DNA of 64,000 bases from Betaproteobacteria bacterium (GTDB taxonomy: Bacteria; Pseudomonadota; Gammaproteobacteria; Burkholderiales; Rhodocyclaceae): NCBI GenBank assembly GCA_016208415.1, contig JACQYB010000011.1, forward strand, positions 62,001 through 126,000. The letters run 5' to 3'. The notes under the pieces were generated by a model. That model was given only the letters and a program-made list of their open reading frames with translations, made no database searches and was not told the DNA's origin. Positions 18,717-27,842 of this stretch are shown piece by piece. The translations under genes and the position numbers were made by a program. Position 1 is the stretch's first letter. Every line of letters begins with the position of its first letter.

Positions 18717-20531
18717 TCAGCCGCCCGCCCCCGGCTTCACCACGACCAGGGCCCCCCGCGCATCGTCGCCGGTGATGGAGGCGCCGTCGTAGGGGGTGGC
18801 CACGTAGGGTCCGACGGTGGCGGCGGCGGCGATGCCCACATCGGCCAGCAGCAGGCCGAGGTTGGCGGCGCCCTTGACATCGACGCGCTCGGCCATGGCC
18901 GCGGGCGCGGTGAAGCTGCGCGGCCAGCTGCCGGTGGCGAACAGCCCCACCACGCGCGAGCCGGCCTGGCCCACGGCGACGGTGCCGGAGCGGAACTGCG
19001 TGGTGAAGCCGCTGTTCTGCACGCCCACGCCTGCCACGGGGGTGGTGGCGTCGATGCCCGAATAGATGGACAGGGCCGCCACGCAGTGGGCCGGCGCGCT
19101 CAGGGCGAAGGCGTAGCTGGCCGGCTCGGTGCTGCCGAGCAGGCGCGAGAACACCCACAGTTTGGAGCGCCCGAAGGTCGCATCCTGGGCCAGGTGGCGG
19201 GTCCAGCCGGCGGGGGTGGCCACCGTCACGGTCTTGGAGAACACCGACACCGCGGCCAGGGCGAGCTGCCCCGCGGCGCCGGCCGCCGGCCGGGCCAGGG
19301 TGATGGAGGCGGCGGCACTGGCCGCCACCCCGGGGGCTGCGGCGGCAAATTCCACCGGGCCCACCACCGGAGGCGGCGGAGGCGGCGGAGGCGGCGGAGG
19401 CGGCGGAGGCGGCGGAGGCGGCGGAGGCGGCGGCGGAGGGGGAGGTTCCACCTGGCCGGGCTTCACCACGACCAGGGCCACCAGCGCATCGTCGCCGGTG
19501 ATGGAGGCGCCGTCGTAGGGGGTGGCCACGTAGGGTCCGACGGTGGCGGCGGCGGCGATGCCCACATCGGCCAGCAGCAGGCCGAGGTTGGCGGCGCCCT
19601 TGTCCAGCCACGAGCTGATGGTGGCGTTTTTCTCCGGCCCGCCGATGAGCCCGACGCCGGATTCGTAATTGTCGTGGGCGTAGAAGATGACCGAGTCCAG
19701 GCCGGCGTCCCTGCAGGCGCGCGTGGTCTCGTAGAGCGCCCGTCCCTTCTGGTCGGCGGAGAGCGCGGCGAACCATTGTCCGCCCCAGGTGGGGCCGTAG
19801 CCCAGTTCGGAGATGGCAAGGCGCATGGCCGGCTTGCCGGCCGCCGCGCACCAGCCCTTGACCTGGGAGACGGTCGATTCGATGGTGCTGGGCGCCCCCA
19901 CCGAGGCGGCGCCGCAGTTGTAGGGGTGCCAGGCGAGGACGTCGAAGCAGTCCGACAGCAGCGTGCCGTCGGAGCAGCGTGCCGCCAGCAGTTCGGGAAT
20001 CCTGGTCCAGTAGCTCTGCGCCGGCGAGTACACCGGGATGGCGGCGCTGACACGCCGGGCCGCCCGGAACACGCGCTGCTGGACGTCGGCCAGGCGGGTC
20101 CAGTCCATGGAGGAGAATTCCGGGATGGGCTCGTTCCAGCCTTCGGCAGCGTAGAGATAACCCGCGGCCCAGGCCCAGGAGATGAAGCGGAAGCAGTAAT
20201 CCTCGTACTGGGCCAGGTCCTTCGGCCCGGAGCGGCGTCCCGGCACGCCGTAGAGGGTGCGTCCGTCGTAGGTGTCGGGTTCGGTGGGGCGCAACGCCGC
20301 CCAGGTGGGCACGGCGCCGAAGCACTTCACCACCTTCACGCCGCGGCTCTTCCACTGCGCGTAGACGCGCTCGATGGTGGCGAAATCGATGCTGTTGTCC
20401 GGCTTCCAGACGCTGAAGCAGTGCAGGCCCTCGCAGTCCCAGTCGCGCCACACGGACAGGCGATAGGTGGGGGGAAGCGAGACGCCGCCGTTGAACAGGC
20501 GATGGGAGTGCATGCCCAGACGAATGGCCAT
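18717..20531 (-). CDS. Clan GH-A-like TIM-barrel protein with one beta-sandwich-like C-terminal domain (paralog B)
   Basis: 604 aa. The barrel (1-310) is closely similar to paralog A, with both candidate catalytic Glu residues kept (E134 in GWNEP, E242 in SELGYG). It continues straight into a 46-residue piece (KGAANLGLLLADVG...VVVKPG) that is the last part of the C-terminal domain, then a poly-proline linker, then one full domain whose end repeats the same 46 residues. This implies that a domain copy between barrel and linker was mostly deleted. No signal peptide. A short TTCTCCTTAGAG before the ATG supplies AAGGAGAA on the coding strand. Confidence 0.65.
   Translation of the reverse strand: MAIRLGMHSHRLFNGGVSLPPTYRLSVWRDWDCEGLHCFSVWKPDNSIDFATIERVYAQWKSRGVKVVKCFGAVPTWAALRPTEPDTYDGRTLYGVPGRRSGPKDLAQYEDYCFRFISWAWAAGYLYAAEGWNEPIPEFSSMDWTRLADVQQRVFRAARRVSAAIPVYSPAQSYWTRIPELLAARCSDGTLLSDCFDVLAWHPYNCGAASVGAPSTIESTVSQVKGWCAAAGKPAMRLAISELGYGPTWGGQWFAALSADQKGRALYETTRACRDAGLDSVIFYAHDNYESGVGLIGGPEKNATISSWLDKGAANLGLLLADVGIAAAATVGPYVATPYDGASITGDDALVALVVVKPGQVEPPPPPPPPPPPPPPPPPPPPPPPPPPVVGPVEFAAAAPGVAASAAASITLARPAAGAAGQLALAAVSVFSKTVTVATPAGWTRHLAQDATFGRSKLWVFSRLLGSTEPASYAFALSAPAHCVAALSIYSGIDATTPVAGVGVQNSGFTTQFRSGTVAVGQAGSRVVGLFATGSWPRSFTAPAAMAERVDVKGAANLGLLLADVGIAAAATVGPYVATPYDGASITGDDARGALVVVKPGAGG
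18733..18876. repeat. 144-bp direct repeat inside paralog B, copy 1 (second copy 19459-19602)
   Basis: 18733-18876 and 19459-19602 have the same length, and I see only two substitutions between them. Near-identity implies a recent duplication or gene conversion within the gene. Confidence 0.85.
19369..19446. repeat. GGCGGA-type microsatellite encoding the poly-proline linker
   Basis: Uninterrupted GGC/GGA triplets (plus-strand sense) encode about 25 consecutive prolines in paralog B, in a linker preceding the last domain as in paralog A. Length can vary in steps of three bases without breaking the frame. Confidence 0.9.
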
Positions 20532-20717
20532 TCATGTTCTCCTTAGAGCCGCGGGCGGATAGATGCCCGGCAGTGATTTTTGCAGGCGCACCCGCCACCT
20601 GCACCGCCAACCTGACCAAGGGTAGTCGACTGGAATGGTCAGGGGAACTATCACTTTGTGGCAGCAATGAAGGTAAATGGTTCCTTTGGCTGCGGCGCGC
20701 GCTTCCCTGCCGGGGGT

Positions 20718-22040
20718 TCAGCCTTGCGCCAACTTCAGATCTTCGCGCTCCGCGCGGCGCGCCGCGCGCCGGCCGCGGCGCAGGTCGATGCCGGCCAGCA
20801 GCACCAGCCCGGCGACGAAGTAACTGCCGGTGACGAGGATGGCGGTGCGGTGGTCGCCGCCGGTGAGCCAGTTGGCCAGGCCGTAGGTGAGGGGGCCGAG
20901 GATGGCGGCCACGTTGGTGGCCAGGCCCCACAGGCCGAAGAACTCCGCCAGGCGCGAGACCGGTGCCAGGATTCCCACCACCGCCCGCCCGGCGGACTGG
21001 GAGGCGCCCATGCACAGGCCGGCGATGTTGGCGGCGATCCAGAACGCCGCGGCGCCCTCCGCCGCCCAGGCGATGAGCACCATGGCGATCCAGCCCGCCA
21101 GGGTCAGGGCGATGGCGGGCAGGTGGCCGATGCGGTCCTGCAGGTGGCCAAAGCCCAGGGCGCCCAGGGCCGCGGTCAGGTTCACGACGATGATCAGCGT
21201 CAGCGTCTCGCGGGTCGAAAACCCCATCGCCTCCTGGGCGTAGATGGCTGCCAGGGCGATGACCGCCGCGACGCCGGCCTGGTAGAACACGGTGCACAGC
21301 AGGAAGCGGCCGAGGTCGCGGAAACGCCGCGCCTGGGCGAGGGTGGAGCGCAGCCGCGCCCAGGCGGCGCGCGCCACGTGGCCCGCTTCCAGGCTCTGGG
21401 GCACGGCCCGCTCGCGCAGCAGCAGGAAGGTGGGCAGGCTGGCGGCGGCGAAGCACGCCGCGGTGATGAGCATGGTGACCGGCACGAATTCGGCAGCCGC
21501 GGCGCCCAGGCCCTGGGCGTGGGTGATGTAGGCCAGGCACAGTCCGAGCACCGCCAGCCCGCCGAGATAGCCCAGGCTCCAGCCCCAGCTCGACACGCGG
21601 CCCATGGCGCGGCTGGTCGCCAGTTCCGGCAGGAACGCGGCCACCAGGTTCTGGCCGGTGGCGAAAAAGAAGTTGGAGGCCACGGTGGCCAGTACCGCCA
21701 GGGCGAGGGCGCCTGGCCCGGCCAGCGCCAGCGCGCTGGTGGCCAGTACGCAGCCCACCGTCGACAGGGCCAGCAGGCGCTTCTTCCAGGCGTAGGCATC
21801 GGCCAGGGCGCCCAGTGCCGGAGCGCTCACCACCACCAGCAGGTAGGACAGGGACAGCGAAGCCGTCCATGCCAGCGTCGCCCAGGGTGCGCGGCCCGCC
21901 ACCACGGCCACGAAGTAGGCATTGAACACCGCCGTGAGCACCACCGTGGTGTAGCCGGAATTGGCGAAGTCGTACATCGCCCACGCCCATACTTCGCGGG
22001 GACGCACGTCGGGGGCCAGGGCGGGGGAAGAACGGCTCAT
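20718..22040 (-). CDS. MFS transporter, Atg22/UMF1-like
   Basis: 440 aa with about 12 hydrophobic segments. The N-terminal WAWAMYDFANSGYTTVVLTAVFN motif (in part: YDFANSGY) is the hallmark of the Atg22-like 'UMF1' group of the major facilitator superfamily. SWGWSLGYLGG and SQSAGRAVVG are further family signatures. In yeast Atg22 exports amino acids from the vacuole; bacterial substrates are not established. ATG at 22038-22040, no strong ribosome site. It is transcribed away from rnpB. Confidence 0.8.
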   Translation of the reverse strand: MSRSSPALAPDVRPREVWAWAMYDFANSGYTTVVLTAVFNAYFVAVVAGRAPWATLAWTASLSLSYLLVVVSAPALGALADAYAWKKRLLALSTVGCVLATSALALAGPGALALAVLATVASNFFFATGQNLVAAFLPELATSRAMGRVSSWGWSLGYLGGLAVLGLCLAYITHAQGLGAAAAEFVPVTMLITAACFAAASLPTFLLLRERAVPQSLEAGHVARAAWARLRSTLAQARRFRDLGRFLLCTVFYQAGVAAVIALAAIYAQEAMGFSTRETLTLIIVVNLTAALGALGFGHLQDRIGHLPAIALTLAGWIAMVLIAWAAEGAAAFWIAANIAGLCMGASQSAGRAVVGILAPVSRLAEFFGLWGLATNVAAILGPLTYGLANWLTGGDHRTAILVTGSYFVAGLVLLAGIDLRRGRRAARRAEREDLKLAQG

Positions 22041-22243
22041 GGGCGGGCGCTCGGAGTTCGTGTTCGGTCGCAACGGGTACGGCGGCCTGCCATTATGAGT
22101 GCCGCACCCGAGCGCAGACAGGCCATGTGTTGGCGCCGCTGCATCGGGCCGACGCCCGCGGCACGGAATTTCCCTCCTTCCTGTCTCGACGCCGCAGTGG
22201 GTACTTGCAAGCGGCGGACCCGGCCATGCGGTAAAATGGTCAC

Positions 22244-22657
22244 GGGAGTTCGCCAGGCAGTCGCTGCACGGCACGCCGTGTGGAGGAAAGTCCGGGCCCC
22301 TCAGAGCAGGATGCCGGCTAACGGCCGGGCACCGCGAGGTGACGGAAAGTGCAACAGAGAGCAGACCGCCGATGGCCTGCGACGGCGCCGCCGCAAGGCG
22401 GCAATGTCCTTCTCCCGCAAGGGAGGTGCCCTTCTTCGGGAGGGGTGGGCACAGGCAAGGGTGAAACGGTGGGGTAAGAGCCCACCGCGGACGTGGCAAC
22501 ACGGACGGCACGGCAAACCCCATCCGGGGCAAGGCCAAATAGGGAAGCCATGGCGTGGCTCGCGCCGCTTCCGGGTAGGCCGCTAGAGCGCGCCGGCAAC
22601 GTCGCGCCCAGAGGAATGACTGCCCACGACAGAACCCGGCTTATCGGCGAACTCCCC
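22244..22657 (+). ncRNA. rnpB: RNase P RNA (bacterial type A)
   Basis: The catalytic RNA of RNase P, which trims tRNA 5' ends. The ends pair as helix P1 (GGGAGTTCGCC with GGCGAACTCCC). All universal blocks are present in order: GAGGAAAGTCCGGGC, ACAGAGAGCAGACCGCCGA, AAGGGTGAAACGGTG, GTAAGAGCCCACCGC, GCAAGGCCAAATAGGGAAG and CACGACAGAACCCGGCTTA. A GTAAAAT about 10 bases upstream is a likely -10 element. Confidence 0.97.
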
Positions 22658-22853
22658 CCCTTATTCACTCCCAGGATTTACCCGCCCGGAGGCGTGTCGT
22701 GCCCCTCATGCCGCCTGTGTCGGCGTCCCATGCCAGAAGCAGATTGAAACGCCTTCGCTATGTCGTTAATTTTGCTGACGAAGGGCAAGCATGGAGGGTG
22801 TAATACTTTCGGCTAAGTCATTGTCCGTATTAACAATTGGCAACGCTTTCGGC

Positions 22854-22882
22854 TTGACCAAAGGAATTAACTGCACTAGAGT
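22854..22882 (+). promoter_or_regulatory. Candidate dcw promoter (Pmra)
   Basis: TTGACC (22854-22859), a 17-nt spacer, then TAGAGT (22877-22882). The MraZ boxes start at the downstream edge of the -10 hexamer, where a repressor would block initiation. About 60 nt upstream of the mraZ ATG. Confidence 0.65.
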
Positions 22883-22905
22883 GGGGAAAAGTGGAGATTT
22901 GTGGG
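22881..22905 (+). promoter_or_regulatory. MraZ operator, three direct repeats
   Basis: GTGGG-N5-GTGGA-N5-GTGGG at 22881, 22891 and 22901. Exact 10-bp spacing of GTGG(G/A) repeats is the known MraZ binding pattern, so the cluster is probably autorepressed by its first gene product. Confidence 0.88.
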
Positions 22906-22942
22906 AAACACTGATTTCCCAGTCCTTTGCAGAGGGGAGCCG

Positions 22943-23389
22943 ATGTTCCAGGGTGCCGCCGCACTCAGCATGGACGCCAAGGGACGCCTGGCGATTCCGG
23001 CACGGTATCGCGACGCCCTGGCTGCTGCTTCGGAGGGCGCTCTGGTGCTGACGGCACATCCGCATCGCTGCCTTCTGCTCTATCCCGGACCGGCTTGGGA
23101 ACCGATCCGCGACCGTGTGCTTGCCACCTCGGGTCTGGAACAGCAGGCGTCGCTGTTGCGTCGGCTGCTGGTCGGTTTTGCGCGTGAAGAGCAAATGGAC
23201 GCTGCAGGACGCCTGCTCGTCGCGCCGGAACTGCGCGGCTATGCCGGACTGGACAGGGGGGTGTGGCTGGTGGGGCAAGGCAACCATTTCGAGATCTGGT
23301 CCGACGAGGGCTGGCAGAAGCAGCAGGAGGCGATTTTCGCCCTGGGCGACCAGTTGCTGCCGCCGGGGCTCGAGAACCTGATGCTGTGA
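22943..23389 (+). CDS. mraZ: Transcriptional regulator MraZ
   Basis: 148 aa, first gene of the dcw cluster. Two MraZ/SpoVT-AbrB-type DNA-binding repeats: [16 protein letters not shown] near residue 10 and [19 protein letters not shown] near residue 84, each with the D..GR...P pattern. It represses its own operon through the GTGG repeats upstream. ATG at 22943 after a GAGGGGAG ribosome site. Its stop overlaps the rsmH start (GTGA). Confidence 0.96.
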   Translation: MFQGAAALSMDAKGRLAIPARYRDALAAASEGALVLTAHPHRCLLLYPGPAWEPIRDRVLATSGLEQQASLLRRLLVGFAREEQMDAAGRLLVAPELRGYAGLDRGVWLVGQGNHFEIWSDEGWQKQQEAIFALGDQLLPPGLENLML

Positions 23390-24336
23390 GCGGCGTCGTG
23401 GCGGGGGCGGTGGAACACGCGCCGGTGCTGTTGCAGGAGGCGGTGGATGCCCTGGCGGTGCGTGAGGACGGCGTCTATGTGGACGCCACTTTCGGGCGCG
23501 GCGGCCACAGCAGCGGGATCCTGGCACGGCTGGGTGAAAACGGACGGGTGGTGGCGCTGGACCGGGATCCGGCCGCGGTGGCCGCGGCGCAGGGCGTCGG
23601 CGACGGCCGTTTGAAAGTGGTGCACGCACCCTTCAGCCGGCTCGGCAACGCGCTGCGCGGGCAGGGTGTGGAGCAGGTTGACGGTGTGCTGTTCGACCTT
23701 GGTGTGTCGTCGCCGCAACTGGATGACCCCCGGCGCGGATTCAGCTTCCGCGGCGAGGGCCCGCTGGACATGCGGATGGATCCGGGCAGCGGGGAGACGG
23801 CGGCGCAGTGGCTGGCGACGGCCAGCGAGAAGGAAATCGTGGGGGTGATCAGGGACTATGGCGAAGAACGGTTTGCTCATGCGATTGCAAAGAAGATTGT
23901 TGCTGCGCGCTGCGGGCCGGATCAGCCTCCGCTCGCCAGTACCGGACAGTTTGCAGCGTTCGTTGCACAGGTCGTGCGCACGCGGGAGCCCGGCCAGCAT
24001 CCGGCCACGCGGACCTTTCAGGCTGTACGGATTTTCATCAATCGCGAGCTTGAAGAGCTCGAGGCTGCGCTTCCCCAGTGCGTGGGGTTGCTGAGTCCGG
24101 GCGGGAGACTGGTGGTGATCAGCTTCCATTCGCTGGAAGACCGCATCGTCAAGCGCTTCATGCGCGCCCAGGCGCAGCCCTGGGCGGACATGCCGGCGCG
24201 CCTGCCGCTGCGCGCCCGCGATCTGCCGGCGCCGCGACTGCGCCTGCTCGGACGCGCCCGCCGGCCATCCGCCGCCGAGGTGGCGGCCAACCCGCGCGCG
24301 CGCAGCGCAGTGATGCGCGTCGCCGAACGCATCTGA
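23386..24336 (+). CDS. rsmH: 16S rRNA (cytosine-1402-N4)-methyltransferase
   Basis: 316 aa. Methylates N4 of C1402, the same nucleotide whose ribose is modified by RsmI (13417-14313 here). Motifs: [29 protein letters not shown] (SAM loop), [32 protein letters not shown]-like [12 protein letters not shown] and [13 protein letters not shown]. The GTG start at 23386 overlaps the mraZ stop. Confidence 0.96.
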   Translation: MSGVVAGAVEHAPVLLQEAVDALAVREDGVYVDATFGRGGHSSGILARLGENGRVVALDRDPAAVAAAQGVGDGRLKVVHAPFSRLGNALRGQGVEQVDGVLFDLGVSSPQLDDPRRGFSFRGEGPLDMRMDPGSGETAAQWLATASEKEIVGVIRDYGEERFAHAIAKKIVAARCGPDQPPLASTGQFAAFVAQVVRTREPGQHPATRTFQAVRIFINRELEELEAALPQCVGLLSPGGRLVVISFHSLEDRIVKRFMRAQAQPWADMPARLPLRARDLPAPRLRLLGRARRPSAAEVAANPRARSAVMRVAERI

Positions 24337-24346
24337 GGCCCCCGCC

Positions 24347-24625
24347 GTGCTGCGCCTGAATCTCCTCCTGCTTGCGGCGGCGCTGGCGTGCGCCATGGGT
24401 CTGGTGGCGTCCAACCACAGCGCGCGCAAGCTGTTCATCGATCTGGAGCGCGAGCAGGAACGCACCCGCCAGCTCGAGGTGGAGTGGGGCCAGTTGCAGC
24501 TCGAGCAGAGCACGTGGGCGGCCCACGCCCGGGTGGAGCGCATTGCCCGGGAGCGCCTGCATATGCGCCTGCCCGCCGCCGGCGGCGTGGTGGTTGCCGA
24601 ACCTCCCCGGGAGCGCCAGCCGTGA
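24347..24625 (+). CDS. ftsL: Cell division protein FtsL
   Basis: 92 aa bitopic membrane protein of the FtsQBL complex. The N-terminal transmembrane segment (LLLAAALACAMGLVAS) is followed by a Leu-rich coiled coil (LEREQERTRQLEVEWGQLQL) and the ARERLHMRLP end typical of FtsL. GTG start at 24347, ten bases after the rsmH stop. It overlaps ftsI by GTGA. Confidence 0.93.
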   Translation: MLRLNLLLLAAALACAMGLVASNHSARKLFIDLEREQERTRQLEVEWGQLQLEQSTWAAHARVERIARERLHMRLPAAGGVVVAEPPRERQP

Positions 24626-26346
24626 GGACCGTGCGCGCCACCCTGCTGTCCGACATGCTGCCGGCGTGGCGCAGCCGCGTCGTGCTGCTCGTCCTGCTGG
24701 GTGCTTTCGTGGCGCTGCTGGGGCGCTCCCTGTACCTCCAGGCGGTCAACGAGGAGTTCCTGCAGCAGAAGGGCGAGTCCCGCTATTCGCGAGTCATTGA
24801 ACTTCCGGCCACGCGCGGGCGCATCACCGACCGTCACGGCGACGTGCTGGCGGTGAGCACGCCGGTGAAATCCGTGTGGGCCATCCCCGAAGACGCGGGG
24901 AAGGTGAACGGCGAGCAGTTGCGCAAGGTGGCCCGACTGCTGGAGATGGATGCGCGCGATCTCACCCGGCGCCTGCAGGCCGAGGGCGACTTCGCCTACC
25001 TCAAGCGGCAGGTGGCGCCGGACGTGGCGGAGTCGGTGATGGCGCTTGGCCTGCCGGGCATCCACGACCAGCGCGAATATCGCCGCTACTACCCCACCGG
25101 CGAGGTGACCGCCCACATCCTCGGCTTTACCGGCGTCGGCGATGCCGGCCAGGAGGGCGTGGAACTGGCGTTCAACGACGACCTGTCGGGCAGGACGGGC
25201 TCGCGCCGCGTGATCAAGGATCGTCGCGGGCGCATCGTCGAGGACGTGGAGAGCGTGCGTGCGCCCCAGGACGGGCACGACGTGGCCCTCGCCCTCGATG
25301 GCAAGATCCAGTACCTGGCCTACGCCGCCCTGCGCGACGCCGTGGCCGAGCACAAGGCCAAGGCCGGCGGCATCGTGGTGCTGGACGCCCGCAGCGGCGA
25401 GGTCCTGGCCCTGGCCAACCTGCCGACCTTCAATCCCAACAACCGCGGCAAGCTCAACGGTGCGCAACTGCGCAACCGGGTGCTCACCGACACCTTCGAG
25501 CCGGGATCGACCCTCAAGCCCTTCACCGTCGCCATGGCGCTGGAGGCCGGCAAGGTGCGCTCCGACACGGTCATCCAGACGGCGCCGGGGCACCTCACCA
25601 TCGGCCGTCGCACCATCTCGGACGCCCACCCCAACGGCCTGCTCACCGTGGCCCAGGTGATCCAGAAGTCCTCCAACGTGGGTGCCGCCAAGATGGCGGG
25701 CATGCTGGAGCCGCAGCAGATGTGGGGCAAGTTCGACGCGCTGGGGTTCGGGGCGCCGCCGCACCTGGGTTTCCCCGGCGAGGCGGGCGGTCGGCTGCGG
25801 CCCCACAGGACGTGGAAGCCCATCGAGCAGGCCACCATGGCCTACGGCCACGGCATCTCCGTCAGCCTGATGCAGCTTGCCCGCGCCTACATGGTCTTCG
25901 CGCGCGACGGAGACGTTCCCCCGCTGTCGCTGCAGCGGGTGGGCGGGCGCTTGCCCGAGGGCCGGCGCGTGTTCTCGCCGGAAACCGCGCGCCAGGTCCG
26001 CGCCATGCTGGAGATGGTGGTGGAGCCCGGCGGCACCGCCCAGCGCGCCCGGGTGCCGGGCTATCGGGTCGCCGGCAAGACCGGCACCGCCCACAAGCTG
26101 GAAGGCGGCACCTACGCCGACCGCTACGTCGCCTCCTTCGTCGGCTTCGCGCCGGCGTCCAGTCCGCGCCTGGTGGTGGCGGTGATGATCGACGAACCCG
26201 GCGGCAACATCTACTACGGCGGCGAAGTGGCCGCGCCGGTGTTCGCCCGCGTCATGGAGGGTGCACTGCGCAACCTGGGCGTGGCGCCGGACGCCCCGGT
26301 CAAGCCGATGCAGATGGCGCGCGGCGCCGCACAGGTGCCGATGTGA
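24622..26346 (+). CDS. ftsI: Peptidoglycan D,D-transpeptidase FtsI (PBP3)
   Basis: 574 aa class B penicillin-binding protein that cross-links septal peptidoglycan with FtsW. One N-terminal membrane anchor (VVLLVLLGAFVALLG) is followed by the dimerisation domain (RGRITDRHGDVLA). The transpeptidase motifs are SxxK with S296 and K299 (PGSTLKP), SSN at 350-352 and KTG at 486-488. The GTG at 24622 overlaps the ftsL stop. It ends PM, then TGA, with murE starting inside it. Confidence 0.97.
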   Translation: MRTVRATLLSDMLPAWRSRVVLLVLLGAFVALLGRSLYLQAVNEEFLQQKGESRYSRVIELPATRGRITDRHGDVLAVSTPVKSVWAIPEDAGKVNGEQLRKVARLLEMDARDLTRRLQAEGDFAYLKRQVAPDVAESVMALGLPGIHDQREYRRYYPTGEVTAHILGFTGVGDAGQEGVELAFNDDLSGRTGSRRVIKDRRGRIVEDVESVRAPQDGHDVALALDGKIQYLAYAALRDAVAEHKAKAGGIVVLDARSGEVLALANLPTFNPNNRGKLNGAQLRNRVLTDTFEPGSTLKPFTVAMALEAGKVRSDTVIQTAPGHLTIGRRTISDAHPNGLLTVAQVIQKSSNVGAAKMAGMLEPQQMWGKFDALGFGAPPHLGFPGEAGGRLRPHRTWKPIEQATMAYGHGISVSLMQLARAYMVFARDGDVPPLSLQRVGGRLPEGRRVFSPETARQVRAMLEMVVEPGGTAQRARVPGYRVAGKTGTAHKLEGGTYADRYVASFVGFAPASSPRLVVAVMIDEPGGNIYYGGEVAAPVFARVMEGALRNLGVAPDAPVKPMQMARGAAQVPM

Positions 26347-27842
26347 GCGCCGACGCCATGGCCCGCAGCATTCTCGCCGACCCGGCCCTGCGTGGTGTGG
26401 CGCCGTCGCGCGCGTGCGCCGATTCCCGCGCCATGGAGCCCGGGGACCTGTTCCTGGCCTACCCCGGCCAGCGCGCCGACGGCCGGCGCCACATCGCCGA
26501 CGCCGTGCGCCGCGGTGCCGCCGCCGTGGTGTGGGAACGCCAGGGCTACGCCTGGGACGAGACCCTTGAGGTTCCCAACGTCGCCGTCGACGGGCTGCAG
26601 AACCTGTCCGGCCACCTCGCCCACCGGGTCTTCGGTTGCCCCTCCGAGCACATGGCGGTGATCGGCGTCACCGGCACCAACGGCAAGACCACCGTCAGCC
26701 AGTGGATCGGCTCCGCCCTGGGCACCCTCGGGCGCCCTTGCGGCGTCATCGGCACGCTCGGCAGCGGCTTTCCGGGGGCGCTGGTGGCGGCGCTCAACAC
26801 CACCCCGGATGCCGTCACGGTCCATGGCCTGCTGGCCGGCTTCCGCAGCCAAGGCGCCACGGCCGCCGCCATGGAGGTGTCGTCCATCGGCCTGGACCAG
26901 GGTCGTGTAAACGGCGTGCGCTTTGCCGTGGCGGTGCTCACCAACCTCAGCCGCGACCATCTGGAGTACCACGGCAGCATGGAGGACTACGCCCGCGCCA
27001 AGGCCGGACTGTTCTCCCTGCCGGGTGTCGGCGTGGCGGTGCTGAACCTGGAAGATGCCTTCGGCCGGGAGATCGCGCGTCGGCTCAAGGGCAGCGGCGT
27101 GCGCCGCATCGGCTACACGCTCGACGGCGCTGCGACGCGTGACAGCGACGTGGACGAAATCGTGGCCGCGACGAGCGTGGAGCTGACCGCGCAGGGCCAG
27201 CGCGTGCGCGTACGCACCCCCGGCGGCGAGGCGTCCATCGAGGCCCGCCTGGTGGGCCGCTTCAACGCCGCCAACCTGCTGGCGACGCTGGCCACCCTGC
27301 TGGCCCTCGACCTTCCCCTGGAGCCGGCGGTGGCGGCGTTGCACAGGCTCACCCCGCCGCGCGGGCGCATGGACATGCAGGGCGGCGAGGGCGAACCGCT
27401 GGTGGTGGTGGACTACGCCCACACGCCCGACGCTCTGGAACAGGCACTGCGGGCGCTGCGGGAAACCGCCCGCGTGCGCGGCGGACGGCTGGTGTGCGTG
27501 TTCGGCTGCGGCGGCGACCGCGACCCGGGCAAGCGCCCGCTCATGGGCGCCGTGGCGGCGCGGCTCGCCGACCGGGTGCTGCTCACCAGCGACAACCCGC
27601 GCAGCGAGGACCCCGACGCCATCATCGACGCCATCGCCGCCGGCATGTCCGCGGCGGCGGCGCGCATCACCGACCGTGCCGGCGCCATCGCCGCGGCGGT
27701 GGGGCAGGCACAGTCCGCCGATGTGGTGCTGGTGGCGGGCAAGGGGCACGAGGACTATCAGGAAACCCACGGCCAGCGCCGCCACTTCTCCGATGCCGAG
27801 GAAGTGGCTCGTGCGCTGTCCCTGTGGCGGAGGCGCACATGA
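26343..27842 (+). CDS. murE: UDP-MurNAc-tripeptide synthetase (meso-diaminopimelate-adding)
   Basis: 499 aa Mur ligase, adds meso-DAP to UDP-MurNAc-Ala-Glu in the cytoplasm. ATP loop GTNGKTT near residue 115. The LTSDNPRSEDP segment carries the DNPR motif that marks DAP (rather than Lys) specificity. VVDYAHTPDAL and AGKGHEDYQ are further family motifs. GTG 26343 overlaps the ftsI stop; ATG 26358 is an alternative. The stop TGA overlaps an ATGA that was probably once the murF start, now separated by the element at 27844-28159. Confidence 0.96.
   Translation: MSADAMARSILADPALRGVAPSRACADSRAMEPGDLFLAYPGQRADGRRHIADAVRRGAAAVVWERQGYAWDETLEVPNVAVDGLQNLSGHLAHRVFGCPSEHMAVIGVTGTNGKTTVSQWIGSALGTLGRPCGVIGTLGSGFPGALVAALNTTPDAVTVHGLLAGFRSQGATAAAMEVSSIGLDQGRVNGVRFAVAVLTNLSRDHLEYHGSMEDYARAKAGLFSLPGVGVAVLNLEDAFGREIARRLKGSGVRRIGYTLDGAATRDSDVDEIVAATSVELTAQGQRVRVRTPGGEASIEARLVGRFNAANLLATLATLLALDLPLEPAVAALHRLTPPRGRMDMQGGEGEPLVVVDYAHTPDALEQALRALRETARVRGGRLVCVFGCGGDRDPGKRPLMGAVAARLADRVLLTSDNPRSEDPDAIIDAIAAGMSAAAARITDRAGAIAAAVGQAQSADVVLVAGKGHEDYQETHGQRRHFSDAEEVARALSLWRRRT

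Noticed and set aside
16057-20531. Prophage identity for the two TIM-barrel genes
   Set aside because: The C-terminal domain recalls phage structural modules, but no capsid, tail, integrase or lysis gene is near, so prophage origin is not supported.
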